A DNA stretch of 64,000 bases, from NCBI GenBank assembly GCA_036925085.1, contig JAUPFP010000002.1, positions 12,305,607 through 12,369,606 on the forward strand, written 5' to 3'. Shown here piece after piece: positions 10,101 to 21,803 of this stretch. Both the position numbers and the translations under genes were made by a program. A model generated the notes under the pieces. That model saw only the letters and a list, made by a program, of their open reading frames with translations. It was not told the origin of the DNA and did not search any database. Numbering within the stretch: the first letter of the stretch is position 1; the number at the start of each line of letters is the position of its first letter. Source of the stretch: Brachycybe producta (lineage: Eukaryota > Arthropoda > Diplopoda > Playtdesmida > Andrognathidae).

Positions 10101-13100
10101 AAGAATCGCCTCTACTACGAGACGACGACTGCCTCGTAGGGCGTCTCATGGCAGTCGGTGGGAGGCTAGGAGTGGAGGTGCCGTCGGAGTGGCTCTCGAT
10201 AAACGCCCTGTAATCGTCTCCAAACTCAAGCACCTTACGAGCCGCATCGTCATCGACCGCTTGCTCCGAATAAGCATCACTCAGGTACGGAGGATCCTGA
10301 ACACGCAAAACGGAAAAACCGTTTAACACAAAACGAAACGATTTATTCCGCAAATTCCCTTTTTAATCGATTCATCCAATGGTGCGAAGTCACTTGCAGC
10401 GAAAAATACATGACAAGGCCGTCACGCGCCACTGGATGAATCGATGAATAACGAAATATGCTGAATATATCTTCAAAATGAAGAGCGAGACCTGGTAATC
10501 ATCCCACGCTTGGTCAGACATCGAGCTAATGTCATCCGCAATCAATAAAGGTCTGTCTTTTGAAGCGACAAAGTTCCGGCCGTGTTCGGAATCATCTTCG
10601 CCGCCATCTCTACGTCCTCCTTCACAACGCGGACACTCCAAAGTGGCATCGTCCGTACCATCGGAGGTGTTAGACAGATATGACGTCTTCCAGCGTCCGT
10701 TATCTGAACTACCACTGTGCCCTAGACTTCCGAGCGAATGACACTTTGCATCTGATCCGGAATCACCACGGTGGTTCGACGGACGCCGTCTTCCATTAAT
10801 TGACCTTTTAGGTCGTCTCGAACCACCAGGTGAGGTTTCACCGACAGTCAACGAAGACGAAAAGGCAGTGGTAGATGAGTTTCTTCGCTCCAATCTATGT
10901 AATGCGCCCTCAGAGAGTGAGAACGGCGACAGACCGAGTCGCTTCGAGTATTGAGACATCTCGATGAAACTCCACGGTCTGTCTCTAGTCGCTCGGTCGC
11001 CGCCACCGTTCTTTCGCCTTCGAACGACATTGACGCTGCTGCCATTTTCGCTCGTGGCGCTTCTCTTCAATGGCGAACCCACAGAAGCCTCCACACCGCC
11101 ATCATGTTTCAGATGGATCACACTACCATTTTGGTCCTCATCTGTGGACAGAGACGAAAGAATTCCGGAGTTTGGTCCCTCGGAGTCACTTCCGCTACTC
11201 GTATACTCTCCGCTTGCATCGCAGGAACTATTATCGGCCACTTGCCGTTGTCTCCTTCGTCTCGAAGGACAAGCGATCACTCTTCCCTCGCCATTCGAAC
11301 GCTTCTTCACGAGAAGCTCGGCCTGTTTCACTAACTGGTGAATGCCTTCCGGATATTTCGAGTGCGTTTCATCTCTACAACAGACACCATCTTCTTCTTC
11401 TCCTTCGGACGTAGAAGAAGGAGAGGAGGCGTCCGAAGAAGAAGAAGTTTCTTCATTTAAATCGTCATCGGCTTCTTTCTCCTTCTTTCCAACACCACCA
11501 CCGAAATCTAAACAAGTACGACGGAGACGATGTCGATCGCCGTGATCCGAGTCCTCGTGACAGAAGTAATACGTAGCACAGTTGGGTTTCGCACCGTCAT
11601 TCGTCGGCGTACTCAGAGAATCGCCACTTTCCGGCACCTCTCTCGGAGGCGTGCGACGAGGTCTGTGTTCTCCGTCGACGACAACTTCCAGCACACGAGG
11701 AGAGGTCGCCTCGGCAGACGTGTACGTGTACACGCGGACGAACTCTCCGGCACTCTCTTCATTAGACAGATGAGCAGAACTCTCGCTGGAATACCCAACA
11801 TCGTGATGGTCTACGGTGTTGCGAACGGGACCCACGTCACCGTCAGAGACGATATCGCCCTTATTACCAACGGCAGCGCCGATAAGAATATCAGAATCCA
11901 CCAATCCCACTTCCGTTGTCGTTTCTGGTTCTTTTGCCGCTGCATCCATCGTAAGTGGAGCGCAGTCTACCATAACGTCTTTAACTTTGCAACTATGGTA
12001 GTTCTCACTCAGTCTCGGATACTTTTTCCGCGGCTCCTCTCCTGGACTGTTCTGGAAACTTGCTCCTTTCTAAAATTGTTTTCGAAAAACGATACAAAAA
12101 GAAACACAATATATCTCATGAATAAAACACGGCAGTTGAAAAGAGTAAACAACAGAGAGAGAAAAACGCCAGTCAGACACACAATGTAGATAACATAACG
12201 AACGGGGGTGAACGTCCTCTCTTTAGGAGTCGAATGATAAAAGGTGGAATAATAAAGGAAAGGAGGAGGGGGAGGGGAAAAGGGGGGCTTCTCTCGATGG
12301 TGTCCGTTTCAACCCCATCATCCAATCCGACAACACCCACGCAATGAATCAAGACGACGGCCAATTTATACCTATCTCTCCCTCTCGGACAACACTTGGC
12401 TTCGTTAAATTTAAATTGATTTTAAAGTCTAATCAGACCCTGCCACCCCCCCCCCTTCCTTCCTCTGAACCCTGATTATTATTGTCTTTCAGAGAGCAAG
12501 ATTAAGAGAAAGTGTTACAGAAACTAGAAGGGTAACTCAATGTTATCTCTCAAAAAAGTTTTTTAAGTTTGAAAAAGACAATGATAATTTTAAAAAATTT
12601 TGTCTAAAAAAGTTAATTTTGAAAGATATCGACATAAAAACCATATTAATTTAAGTGATTTCGTTACCCCTAACCCTTCTAGTTTCTAAAACTCTTTCAA
12701 TTTCTCCCGAAGAACAACTAGAGCTCCAAAATCACCTATTCAGAAAACATTTTAAAAATGTCACGCAAAAGTTCAAACAAAACGACTCTATATTTTGGAA
12801 AGAAACGTTTACGACGTTCACGGTGCAGAAAACAATTCAGAGCAACTTTCAAAAGAATTTAAAAATATATTAGAAACTAGAAGAGTAAACGAAGTTAACA
12901 TTTTTACGACACGACGCCGTTTTCTTGAAAACATTGTTCTTTTCAAACTGTCACAAAACGTTTAAAATCAAAGTTCATTAAAATATCATCAATCAAAAAT
13001 AAGATCTCTGCGTCTTCGTTGACTCTTCTAGTCTTGAAATTCCTTCCTAGTTTGCTTTCCATAGACTCACACATACAAAAAAAGCGTCCAGTGATGATGA

Positions 13101-16100
13101 TGACCTTACCCAGTGGTGGTTTTGGTGGAGTTGTCCCGAGAGGAGTCCCTCCAACCAACACTGCCACTCAAGGGATCGAATCCAAAGAGCGTGAAAACGG
13201 CGCTGAAGATTGTTGGCCACACGTACGTTATGATCGCCACCACCTCGCCTCTTCCTCCTCCTGTTGCTGTTATTCCTCTCGGAGTATCCTCCTCCTTTCC
13301 TCTTTCTGTGTTCTTCACCCTCTTCCGAGACCACCACGACCACCTCCTCCTCCTCTTCTTCGTCGTCGTCGTCCTCCCCTTCTTCGTACTTATTACTACT
13401 GCTGCTGCTGCCTCCTCCTAGCTTCGTTCCGCTACCACCACCACCACCACTACTACTGCTGCTGCCACAGTCCGTGAGGTCGAAACAACGACGAAACCGT
13501 TCACATAGTTTGACTATCGCAAGCACACTTTTGCACCTGGACTCGATCTCCTTCTGCAACACCTGAAATGATAAATACAAATGAAAAGAGTTTTGAGTCT
13601 TGAATCGAAACAATGAAGAAACACACTTTCGAGAAGAATACGAAATTACGAACACAGTTCACACAATCTCAACCCCTCCCCCTCCCCCCACTCCTCTCTC
13701 GTTATTTTTCTTAAATGAACCCTTATCCTCCTCCACCTTCGTACGTGATGACTCTTGGAAAACCCTAGACTCGTCTTTAGTCCTTGAGGTAGAAAGGCGT
13801 TTTCTAGTTTAGACTTTTGCCACAATGTCTTATCTCTCTCTCTCCTTCCCTCCCTCGTATGATGATCTCTACTGAACCGTACACTAACTATCACAACTAC
13901 CCCATGACATATGGATTCGATCGGATGTGTCTACTCTCCCCCCTCCCTGCTTCCCCTCGAAACACAAACGCATTATCGTAAGGGGGTCGGGTGTAAGAGG
14001 AGGTTTGTCGTGGCTCCTTACAAAGAATAGGTGAGGTGGTGTGGAGGGGGGAGGAAAGGGTGGTTGCGGCGGCGACGGCGTCCAGGTGAATGTTTTCACT
14101 TTGAATAAAAGAGGAAACAACGCATGATTCATTCATATTCAGCCCCCTTCCCTCCTTTTCATTCGTTCATTTCATTCATCAGGTGGTGGGTTCCCTCTTT
14201 CCCTCTTAGTAAAACCCGCCTCTAAAAACAAGGTTTTGTTGAAAACATGTTAACAAAATAAAGGATTTTTTTTTTAAAATAAACCATACTCTCACTTTGG
14301 TTTTATGTTTCCATCGATACTTTTGATAATTGGCAAAAAAAAAAAGCAAAATTATCTGGTATCGAAGAAACGACAAAATATTAATCAACAAACACAACTG
14401 GAATCACTTGAATATTTCTAATCTAATCGAAAGAATTATTTTTAACCCTTTTTTTTTTCCTTTCCAGTTGGCCGACGACGAAAAAGAAAACTAAACTGAA
14501 AGAAAGAAAACTGAAAAATTAATCACTTTTTTAACAAACGAATGACACATTTGTTAGAAAGTTACTTCTCTAAATAGAATCCAAGGTTGGAAACTTACTA
14601 CTTGTGAGGATGGAGTTATAAATAATCTCTCAGCTCCCGAGGTTGAGACACCGAAACCCCCAGGTCTCTCTTTTAAAGTTCGTACCCCAGTTAATAATAA
14701 CAACCCAGTATGTAATACTAAAGAGAGTTCGTCGTAACCCAGTTCGCACGTAACCACCAACCTTATTATCTATTATCATTGCATTCTATTATCTTTTCTC
14801 CATCTAATTGGTCGCAAATTTCGTCATACACTCCCCCTCCCCCCCTTCCTTCCATCTGAACACAAAGCTCGTTTGCAAATTCGGCTTCGAGAAAAACTAG
14901 AAAAAGCCTCGATTTTACACCTCATTAATCTTTTAAAACGATTGCTTTTAAACAAAAAAAGCTAAGCTTAAGGTGGTTTTAAAGTGTAAACGGGGCTATT
15001 CTCTTGTCTTTCACATACAAAAATGAAGAGAAACTAGAAAGTGTTTTAGAAACTAGAAGGGTAGTTTAAACACTTAATCCTCATTTCATGTTGATATCTT
15101 TCAAAATAAACATTTTCATGTCAATTTGAACATAACCGAACTTTAACCTGAAGTTTTTTTTTAAAGGTTTGTCTTTATAAAGTTTATTTTAAACGATATC
15201 AACATTAGATTATAATTAAGTGATGTAGTTACCCTTCTAGTTTCTTCATCAATTTCGTACCTGAAAAACAGAATAATTAGAAGTTAAAAATCCATACCTT
15301 AAATATTATGTAAATGCTTTGATTTATTTAAAGCAACGTTTTTTTAGTTTTTAATAGAAATTTTTTTTTAAAAAAAAAGTTTAAAGACTAGAAGGGCAAA
15401 AAGTAAAAAATCACCCGTAAAATTCATTTCAAAATAAACAGTTTTTCTTATGGCAGGCTTTTTTTTTTTAAAAAAAATCAATATACAAAAACTGCCATTG
15501 AAATTGTTTACTTTAAACGATATCCCCGCCAAGAAAAAAATATTCTTCGTGCTTATTTCACGTAAATGTCTCACCTTTCTGCCTTATAATCCTCGTGTAG
15601 TAAATATAATAATAAGAGTGGTGGCATCATGCGATGATGCTGAACAACGAACGAGTAGACAAATAAAAGTGCACGGGAGTTCAGTAGTTAACAAACACAC
15701 TCTCAAGAGGGGTCAAACTCTCCTACTTTAATGGAAACGAACGACTGACACAATGAATGAGAGTCGAATTGGCGCCATTCCATCCATTCACCAACAGCCG
15801 TGGTGATTGTAATGGTGGGCAACCGAGCAGCACACCAATTGGGAACAGTTCATTACGCCAAATACCATAAATAAGAGGGGAGTTGGGTTGGCTTCGAATA
15901 TCCCATTATTATCATTAAATAACAAAACGCACGTGCACCTGGAGGGAGGGGGGAGGTGGAGGGGAGGAAAAGATAACAGTCCATGTATGTGGGCACACAC
16001 GATCAATTCTGGATTGACAATCCTGCAAAATTTATCTCTCTCAAAATCAAGACAAACGACTATTGAATATTTTTCATGGGTTTTATTTTGAAGTAGCAAA

Positions 16101-18316
16101 TATATTGCTCGTTATTTTGCATCACGGGCCAAAATATCATTTCACTTATTTTTAAGTATATAATTATAGATCAATCTTTTCCAAAGGGTGTTTTTTTGTT
16201 CTCAGTGTTCTGCAAAACTCTGGGGTTCCCATAAGGTTAAAGATTCCCGCCAAAAAAAAATTAAAACATATTTCACGACATAAAAATAAAACAGCAAATG
16301 TGAAACCCCCATTATTAAATTTTGAAACATTGATATATAGATGGGGTAATAAACCTTATAAAGTTTGATCTCAGATAGGTCAAAGGGTGTGAGAATGCAA
16401 TGTAGACAGGCACACGTCCAATAATATAATACGTAAGAAGGATTTGTACGCAGCCACCACACAGCCTAATTTTGTTATCTAATTTTTCAATGTTCCGTCA
16501 TTGAAAAACATTATAATTTTAACTAATGTAAATGTTCCCACGTTCTAAAGCTTGTCAATTGCACACATAATGGCAGGTTTTTCCTTGAATTGAAGTGAAG
16601 CAGATCAGAGTCAACATTGAAGAGGATTGAATTAAACAAAATCGAACACATAAAAGGATTAGTTTTTGGCATTGAAAAGTCAGAATTGACAAGCCGGAAT
16701 TGATCGTCCGTACCCATTTTAAAACGAAACCTCCCCACCCACAACCCCCCTCCTAATCTTAAGTATAATACAGACTTATATAAATTATATACGTTAAACC
16801 CTCCTACACCCGTCATATAAGAGTGATTTAAAGAATAGAAAAATCTCAAGGAGAAAAGAGAGAGAAAGATTGAAGCAAAAAAAGAATAGTTCCGTGAGAC
16901 ACACACACAAAATGAATGACACCACACAAACACAATGAGAAATCAAAAACCATAATATGGAAATTAAAGAAGAAAAACACCCACCTAACTATGCAATTAC
17001 ATAGGGAGGGGGAAATATTACCCCTTAAGGGGTCGGGGAGAAAATACTACAAGGTGAACTCCCACCCAGCTTTTACGTCACATATTTAATAATAGAAAAA
17101 ATGGGTAAAGTATGCAATCAAAAGAGAGAAAAACACACACTAAAACAAAAAAACGTGGACGGAGGAGCCACGCAAACACACCGAGAAGGGGCTAGGTCAA
17201 ACTCGGTTAGGGGGCGTGGACACACCCCTCAAATAGGAAGCGAAATAAAACAACAAAAACCAAATTACAGCTGCTCACAACACAGGTAATCTCACACCCA
17301 CACCTTCCCTCCCCCCCCCCCTCTTAAAACCCGTGCACATATTGTATATCTTAAAAGGAGGTACAAATTACACAAACGAAAAATATATTTGATTAGATTT
17401 GGAGGCGGTCACGGACTCACCGTGCAAACCAACGCAACACGCGCAAATTGTACCCTCCTTAACGTAATTAAGACTGTTGATCACAACTAGGAAATTCCCT
17501 TAACGCCAGGGTTCGTAAACGCACACGAGTTACGATGCAAGAAGACTTGTTAGAAACAAGAAAATTAAACAATAACATGTTTTTGTGATAAAAAAAAGGG
17601 TCTAAAAAGTAAAACAAAATGTAATCGTTGCTGGTGTAGTGCTTAGAGTCTCAGGCTCTCGAGCCCATTGGTAAGTGTTGGTCATGGGTTCAAATATTTC
17701 AGAAAATGTCAGTGGACAAAACAAATTATGAAGTTAAATAAAAGCGAGGAAACTAGAAAGGAAACAAGAATTCAAAAGAATTCTTCCAAAAATAAGTTTG
17801 ATTTGATTAATTACTCCACAAGCAACCAAGAAGGCCTGTGGCAGAGGAATAAGCTTGTGAAAATGCATTGTCAAAACCAAAGATATAATTAAACCCAATA
17901 CTAATTGCAATGTGTTCTCAAATTCTCCTAATTAGTAAGTTATTATTACAGTTATTAAAAAAATCTCTACTTCGTTGAACTCGAAACGAGCACTTTCCTC
18001 AAAAATGTAATAAAAACGTTTATTTTGAAAGATATCAGTTACGAAATCAACTTAACTCTTTCTCTTTTGAATTGCATTTTCAAAGTCGCTAGTGCGATTT
18101 ACGAATGCAAAGTAAAAAGGTGAAAAGGGGGGGAGGTGTGAACTGAAACTGACTGACCATGCGGTAGGAGAGCAAGTGACCAGTTCAGTAGTGGTGGTCA
18201 ATAAAAATGCTAATTAAACAGCACAAACACAGATGTTAAGATGAAAGGAAAAAAACCGGTAGACAGGCATTAAGAGAGGAGGTTGAAACAAGGAGGCGAT
18301 TCCTCGATGGCCACTG

Positions 18317-18353
<37 letters not shown>

Positions 18354-20439
18354 GCCACAGAAATCAGTCACACTTAATATTATTGTATAATTCCCCTGAG
18401 AAAATACAACCTTAGCCTCGAGGGTAGAAGCGTCCAGTCAGTCGATTGCGTCCAGGTGGATTTTTAAACGGATAATAATAACTGCAACACAATTACCACC
18501 ATCATCATAACAAGACTTAATATATTACAGCTCCACACATCTGTCAATTGAGTTGGAGCCTTGCTTGAAACCGGTTCTCATGGAGCTCAAAATAGGACAG
18601 CTAAAGTAGCGCCATCTTTCGCACACAATGCAAAACATAACTAAAAAAGCGGCGCCACCTAGTGCACACATATCGAAATAACTACCGCGCTAAAATTGAA
18701 GCCCAAAATAAAATTATTGCCGTCTTATCGATTGTTCTTTACATCCCCCCCCCCTACCCCGAAAGATAAGTTTGGATTATTTCTCACCTGCTGCCGATTC
18801 AATCGATCGACGATCTCTTCCTTCGTAAACTCGTAACCTAACGTCAACGGTCCGAGTTGATCCTCGATCTCTCGTAACCATTTTCTCAACCAACGAATCT
18901 GACAAGTGATATCTGAAAAAATAACAAGGAAAATGTCGGCAAACGACGAAAACAACCAGATAAACCATCGTTATCACCTCCTCTGAGAACATCCACTTCA
19001 TCTCGGTCGCAATCTTTCACAAAAGAACCCTCAATCTCCTTCCAACGGGCGTTCAGATGTTCCGTACGATGCTGTATCTCGTCTCTCATTGACGGATAGC
19101 GACGATTCAGTCGCAACGATTGTTCGTTAAACAGTTTCATCTGAGAGGAACGATATTTGGTTTCGTCAGAACAAATCAGTTCCTCGACTCCTCCTTTATT
19201 CGGAAGAACGCGTTCCATCCAATCGCTCAATTCTGAGTAGCGTTTGAGAAACTCGTTAAACGTCCACGTGTACGAGACGTCCAAATCCTCTTCGTCCCAA
19301 GACAGTTCGCCATTTGCCTCCTTGGAATAAAAAAGAAACACAAAAGAACGGGATTACGAGCGTACAACGCGAGAAAGGAATGAGAAGAGACCACTGACTT
19401 TGCACGTCTGAATGAGACCTCCGTCCATGAGGTAATCGTAATTCGACTGAAGAGCTTCCCAGAATTCGTCCTTCTTTTCTCTCTGTCGAACTCCACCTCC
19501 TCCTCCCGTGACACGTCGCCTCTCTCGCCGCTTCCTACGTGGTAAAGTGGCGGGAGACGAAATAGAAGTCTCCGTGTCCGGACTCCCGTCCCTCAGTGAC
19601 GACATCGAGAAACTCGCTTTCATGACGCTCATCAGAGACTCTGAAAAAAAAAAACCACCAAGATTAAGGTGTCGAACTATTCATTATTCTGTTTTTCAGT
19701 TCAACAAAACGAAGAAAAACTTGAACGTTTTAGAAACTAGAAGGGTAGCTCAATCACTTAACGTTATTTTAAGTGATTGAGCTACAATTCTAGTTTCTAA
19801 AACACTTTCAATTTCTCCTTAATGTTACTCCTGAAACGCCATAAAATAATCAGAATTTGAAAACCAGCTGCTTATTATTCATTTCTGATTAAAATGAAAA
19901 TGCTGAAAGCAAACTGTAAAAGCACCTAATAAAGAAACTAGAAGGGTAAACACAAAATCGCTATGATCATTTTTTTCTTTTCAAGATGAAAACAGTCGAT
20001 TTTCTTCTGTTTTTTTTTTTAACGTTTCTCTTTTTATGTGATAAAATGAAAGAAACAAAATGAAAACGATTAGAAGATGTGTTCGTTGGACGGTTGAATT
20101 TGGACCTTTCTCTTCACTCACTTGAGATTAGGAGTTAATTAATCTGATCAAAAGTGATTGCAATATAAATCGTCGTCGGAGAGTGTCCTTGACAGTCACT
20201 CTCAGAGGAGAGAGGATAGTTAAGCACTTACTACAGGGAGTGTTGACCAGGAGTGATTGTGACCCCATTGTTGAGTGGTCGCCGCCGCTTCCAGTCACTG
20301 TCATTGGAGAACCGAACTCCAAACTAGATGGAATGGTTAAATCAAAAAGAAGAAGTGGAGGCGGAGGAGACTGTTGAGACGACGACGATCTCCTCCTCCT
20401 CGTTGGTCCATTATTATTGCTCACAAAACTGGAGTCCAT
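7116..20439 (-). CDS. klar: KASH-domain nuclear-envelope protein, Klarsicht-like
   Basis: KASH proteins span the outer nuclear membrane and bind SUN proteins in the perinuclear space, linking nuclei to motors and cytoskeleton. Coding exons: 20232-20439, 19399-19640, 18978-19320, 18788-18912, 13110-13562, 10492-12069, 9961-10296, 8727-8853, 8379-8581, 8146-8297, 7450-7827, 7116-7362. All phases agree, giving about 1463 aa. The last exon is decisive: a membrane segment (VPFQLAVAILFCLACIL), then a lumenal tail with Cys at position -23 and the end APQLRYVRGPPPI, the canonical KASH terminus. Upstream regions are helical, spectrin-like (WTFNEFLKRYSELSDWM; NNLQRRFHALWIRSLEWQ), with a large acidic/Ser-rich exon (10492-12069). 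No actin-binding CH domain is seen. The 8727 exon uses a probable GC donor. The last acceptor is TAGCAG (possible NAGNAG). The start ATG at 20439 follows a likely untranslated exon boundary at 20450. KASH identity is firm; Klarsicht rather than nesprin is a judgement. Confidence 0.85.
7865..8130. repeat. R1 element in a KASH-gene intron, copy 4
   Basis: It lies in the intron between exons 8146-8297 and 7450-7827. Arms are GTGTTTTAGAAACTAGAATA and CCTTCTAGTTTCTAAACCAC. Confidence 0.7.
9080..9310. repeat. R1 element in a KASH-gene intron, copy 5
   Basis: It lies between exons 9961-10296 and 8727-8853. Arms are CTAAACTAGAAAAGTGGATC and CGACCGTTCTAGTTTATAAA, with the central GATATATCTTTCAAAATAAA segment. 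Confidence 0.65.
9320..9560. repeat. R1 element in a KASH-gene intron, copy 6
   Basis: It is directly next to copy 5 in the same intron. It has the AGAAGGGTAAATCAATCACT arm, the central TGAAAGATATCAACATGAAA segment and a right arm ending TTCTAGTTTCTAAAACACTT. Confidence 0.65.
9590..9885. repeat. R1 element in a KASH-gene intron, copy 7
   Basis: This is the third R1 copy in a row in one intron. Arms are GTGTTTTAGAAACTAGAATG and CTACCCTTCTAGTCTCTAAC. The outer right arm (AATAATTACAGTTCGAAAAT) precedes exon 9961-10296. Confidence 0.65.
12505..12745. repeat. R1 element in a KASH-gene intron, copy 8
   Basis: It lies in the intron between exons 13110-13562 and 10492-12069. Arms are GTGTTACAGAAACTAGAAGG and CCCTTCTAGTTTCTAAAACT. 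The centre is shortened. Confidence 0.65.
12855..13045. repeat. R1-related subfamily element, copy A
   Basis: It shares the TTAGAAACTAGAAGAGTAAA start and the CTCTTCTAGTCTTGAAATTC end with R1. Its centre is different: TGTCACAAAACGTTT and AAATATCATCAATC. The same variant centre recurs at about 46560-46730, so it is a distinct subfamily. Confidence 0.55.
14965..15300. repeat. R1 element with both outer arms, copy 9
   Basis: The left outer arm AAGGTGGTTTTAAAGTGTAA and the inner arm GTGTTTTAGAAACTAGAAGG are present. The centre has GATATCTTTCAAAATAAACA. The right arm returns as GTTACCCTTCTAGTTTCTTC followed by AACAGAATAATTAGAAGTTA. It is one of the more complete copies. Confidence 0.7.
17618..17710 (+). 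repeat. Possible tRNA-derived SINE or tRNA pseudogene fragment
   Basis: The sequence TGGTGTAGTGCTTAGAGTCT resembles an RNA polymerase III box A/D-arm. It is followed by an anticodon-arm-like GGCTCTCGAGCCC and, about 40 bases on, by GGGTTCAAAT, a box B/T-arm-like motif. The 3' acceptor stem pairing is absent and box B lacks its final CC, so a working tRNA is unlikely. Confidence 0.35.
18319..18351. repeat. GA dinucleotide microsatellite
   Basis: A near-perfect GA run with two interruptions lies in the long KASH-gene intron. Similar CT/GA tracts occur near 130-162, 4472-4483 and 63256-63269. Confidence 0.9.
19690..19880. repeat. Internally deleted R1 element, copy 10
   Basis: Both arms are present (GTTTTAGAAACTAGAAGGGT and ATTCTAGTTTCTAAAACACT) but almost the whole centre is gone, leaving a near-perfect hairpin of about 90 bases. 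It lies in the intron just downstream of the first coding exon (20232-20439). Confidence 0.7.
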
Positions 20440-21409
20440 CGTTTCTATTTCTGCATAAAACAAAATCACCAATTAAAAATAAAAACGAACATTGAATTCT
20501 ACTTGAATTTGCCTGTTCGTGACGATTCCGAACAAAAGGAGGCTCAGCGAAAGCTCTCTCAACGATTTCGAGAAAGACAAACGTCCAAAAAAAGGAAGTA
20601 CGAACAGGTTCAATCGTAAAACACCATGTTCGTCATCAATCATCCTGCAACGAAAACAAAAATATTAATAAAAAAATCCGAACTACAAATAAATGTGTGT
20701 TTAAAAGGGGTTTTTTATTATTATTAGTGGTGTGGATTTGACCTGTTTCTTCGTCGTTGTTTTTTATTTTTTCGTTCTTAATCCCAAAAATATACACAAT
20801 AGAATTGGAATTGTTTCCACTCCTTTCCGTATAATATTGAAATTCTATCAATGGTATTTTAAGTGTAACACACCCATTTTTAAGGCCTTTCTTTCCCCTT
20901 CAATACGATTCCCGAATCCAGTCTCTCCCTCTCTCTTTGCTGCTCTTTTTAATTTTAACAGCAGTATATGCTCGGGTCAAGTACACATGGGTTAGTTCAG
21001 AACAATTAGTGACGTCAAATGGACTCCAATAAGTGAATTTCGTCTGGCCCTTCTCATTTTCTAACAATAATAATATACACCACTCTCATGACATGACTTC
21101 CTTTTCTTAATTTTTTCCGTCTCACTTATTTGGGGTTATAGTTAACCAGAGCATTCGTCTGACTCATCAAAATAAATAGAACATTTAATAATGTAATATA
21201 TATTATATTATGGATCCAGCAATGGGATGATCCGATTGGAAGCCAGAGGAGGAGAACATAACGACCAATGGTCAAGACCAACGAGAGAGTGGATTCTAAT
21301 ATCCGAATCAGACACGGATAATCGATATTTGTCCCATTTTTTATATTCCAAGGCTACAACATCAGCACCACTTCATTAAATAATAATAATAATTTAATAA
21401 ATAATATAA

Positions 21410-21803
21410 AAGCTCTGGTTACGTCGATGTGTCTCACATAGGGGCGCTTGCAAAGGTTACAACAACAAAAAAAATAGTGACGCCATAAGATAATCGCAAA
21501 TCAAATGCCGAAATTCGTTAATTCAAAGCGGTGGCGCTGATCAAGCGCCAAATTGAACAAACGTCAATCTGAATAAGCGCCAAATGGAACAAACGCCAAA
21601 CTGAATAAGCGCCAAATGGAAGAAACGCCAAATGGAAGAAACGCCAAACTGAATAAAAGTCAAAAATTTGGCGCTTATTCAGTTTGGCGTTTGTTCAATT
21701 TGGCGCTTATTCAGTCGCCTCTTCAAAGCTGTTTTGACGTCATCACTAATTCGCTATAACATTTAGAAAATCAGAAAAATACACATCAACACAACCAGAG
21801 CTT
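21410..21803. mobile_element. Harbinger-like MITE with internal GCGCCAAA minisatellite
   Basis: The ends are inverted repeats AAGCTCTGGTT ... AACCAGAGCTT, flanked on both sides by TAA, which fits the 3-bp TWA duplication of PIF/Harbinger elements. Inside, 21528-21715 is an array of 15-17-bp units (GCGCCAAATGGAACAAAC, GCCAAACTGAATAAGC). The last two or three units are inverted, so the array folds back on itself. No transposase frame is present. Confidence 0.6.
21528..21715. repeat. Minisatellite of GCGCCAAA units ending in an inverted block
   Basis: At least eight degenerate units alternate between forms ending GGAACAAAC and CTGAATAAGC. From about 21668 the same units run in the opposite orientation (TTTGGCGCTTATTCAGTTTG). 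A hairpin of roughly 45-50 bp per arm can form. Confidence 0.75.

Larger units (their letters stand above)
13563..18787. other. 5.2-kb intron of the KASH gene
   Basis: This is by far the longest intron in the window, where most introns are 50-1000 bases. I saw no nested gene. It contains one R1 copy (14965-15300), a possible tRNA-derived fragment (17618-17710), a GA microsatellite near 18319-18351, and several C- and T-rich runs. Short open frames here have no recognisable domains. Confidence 0.5.

Noticed and set aside
10951..12189. Several plus-strand frames of 65-219 residues
   Set aside because: They lie opposite the large acidic exon 10492-12069 of the KASH gene; open frames there come from the codon bias of the true strand.
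13019..13566. Plus-strand His/Tyr/Ser/Pro-rich frames
   Set aside because: They are the complement of the Ser/Gly/Glu-rich triplet repeats in KASH-gene exon 13110-13562.
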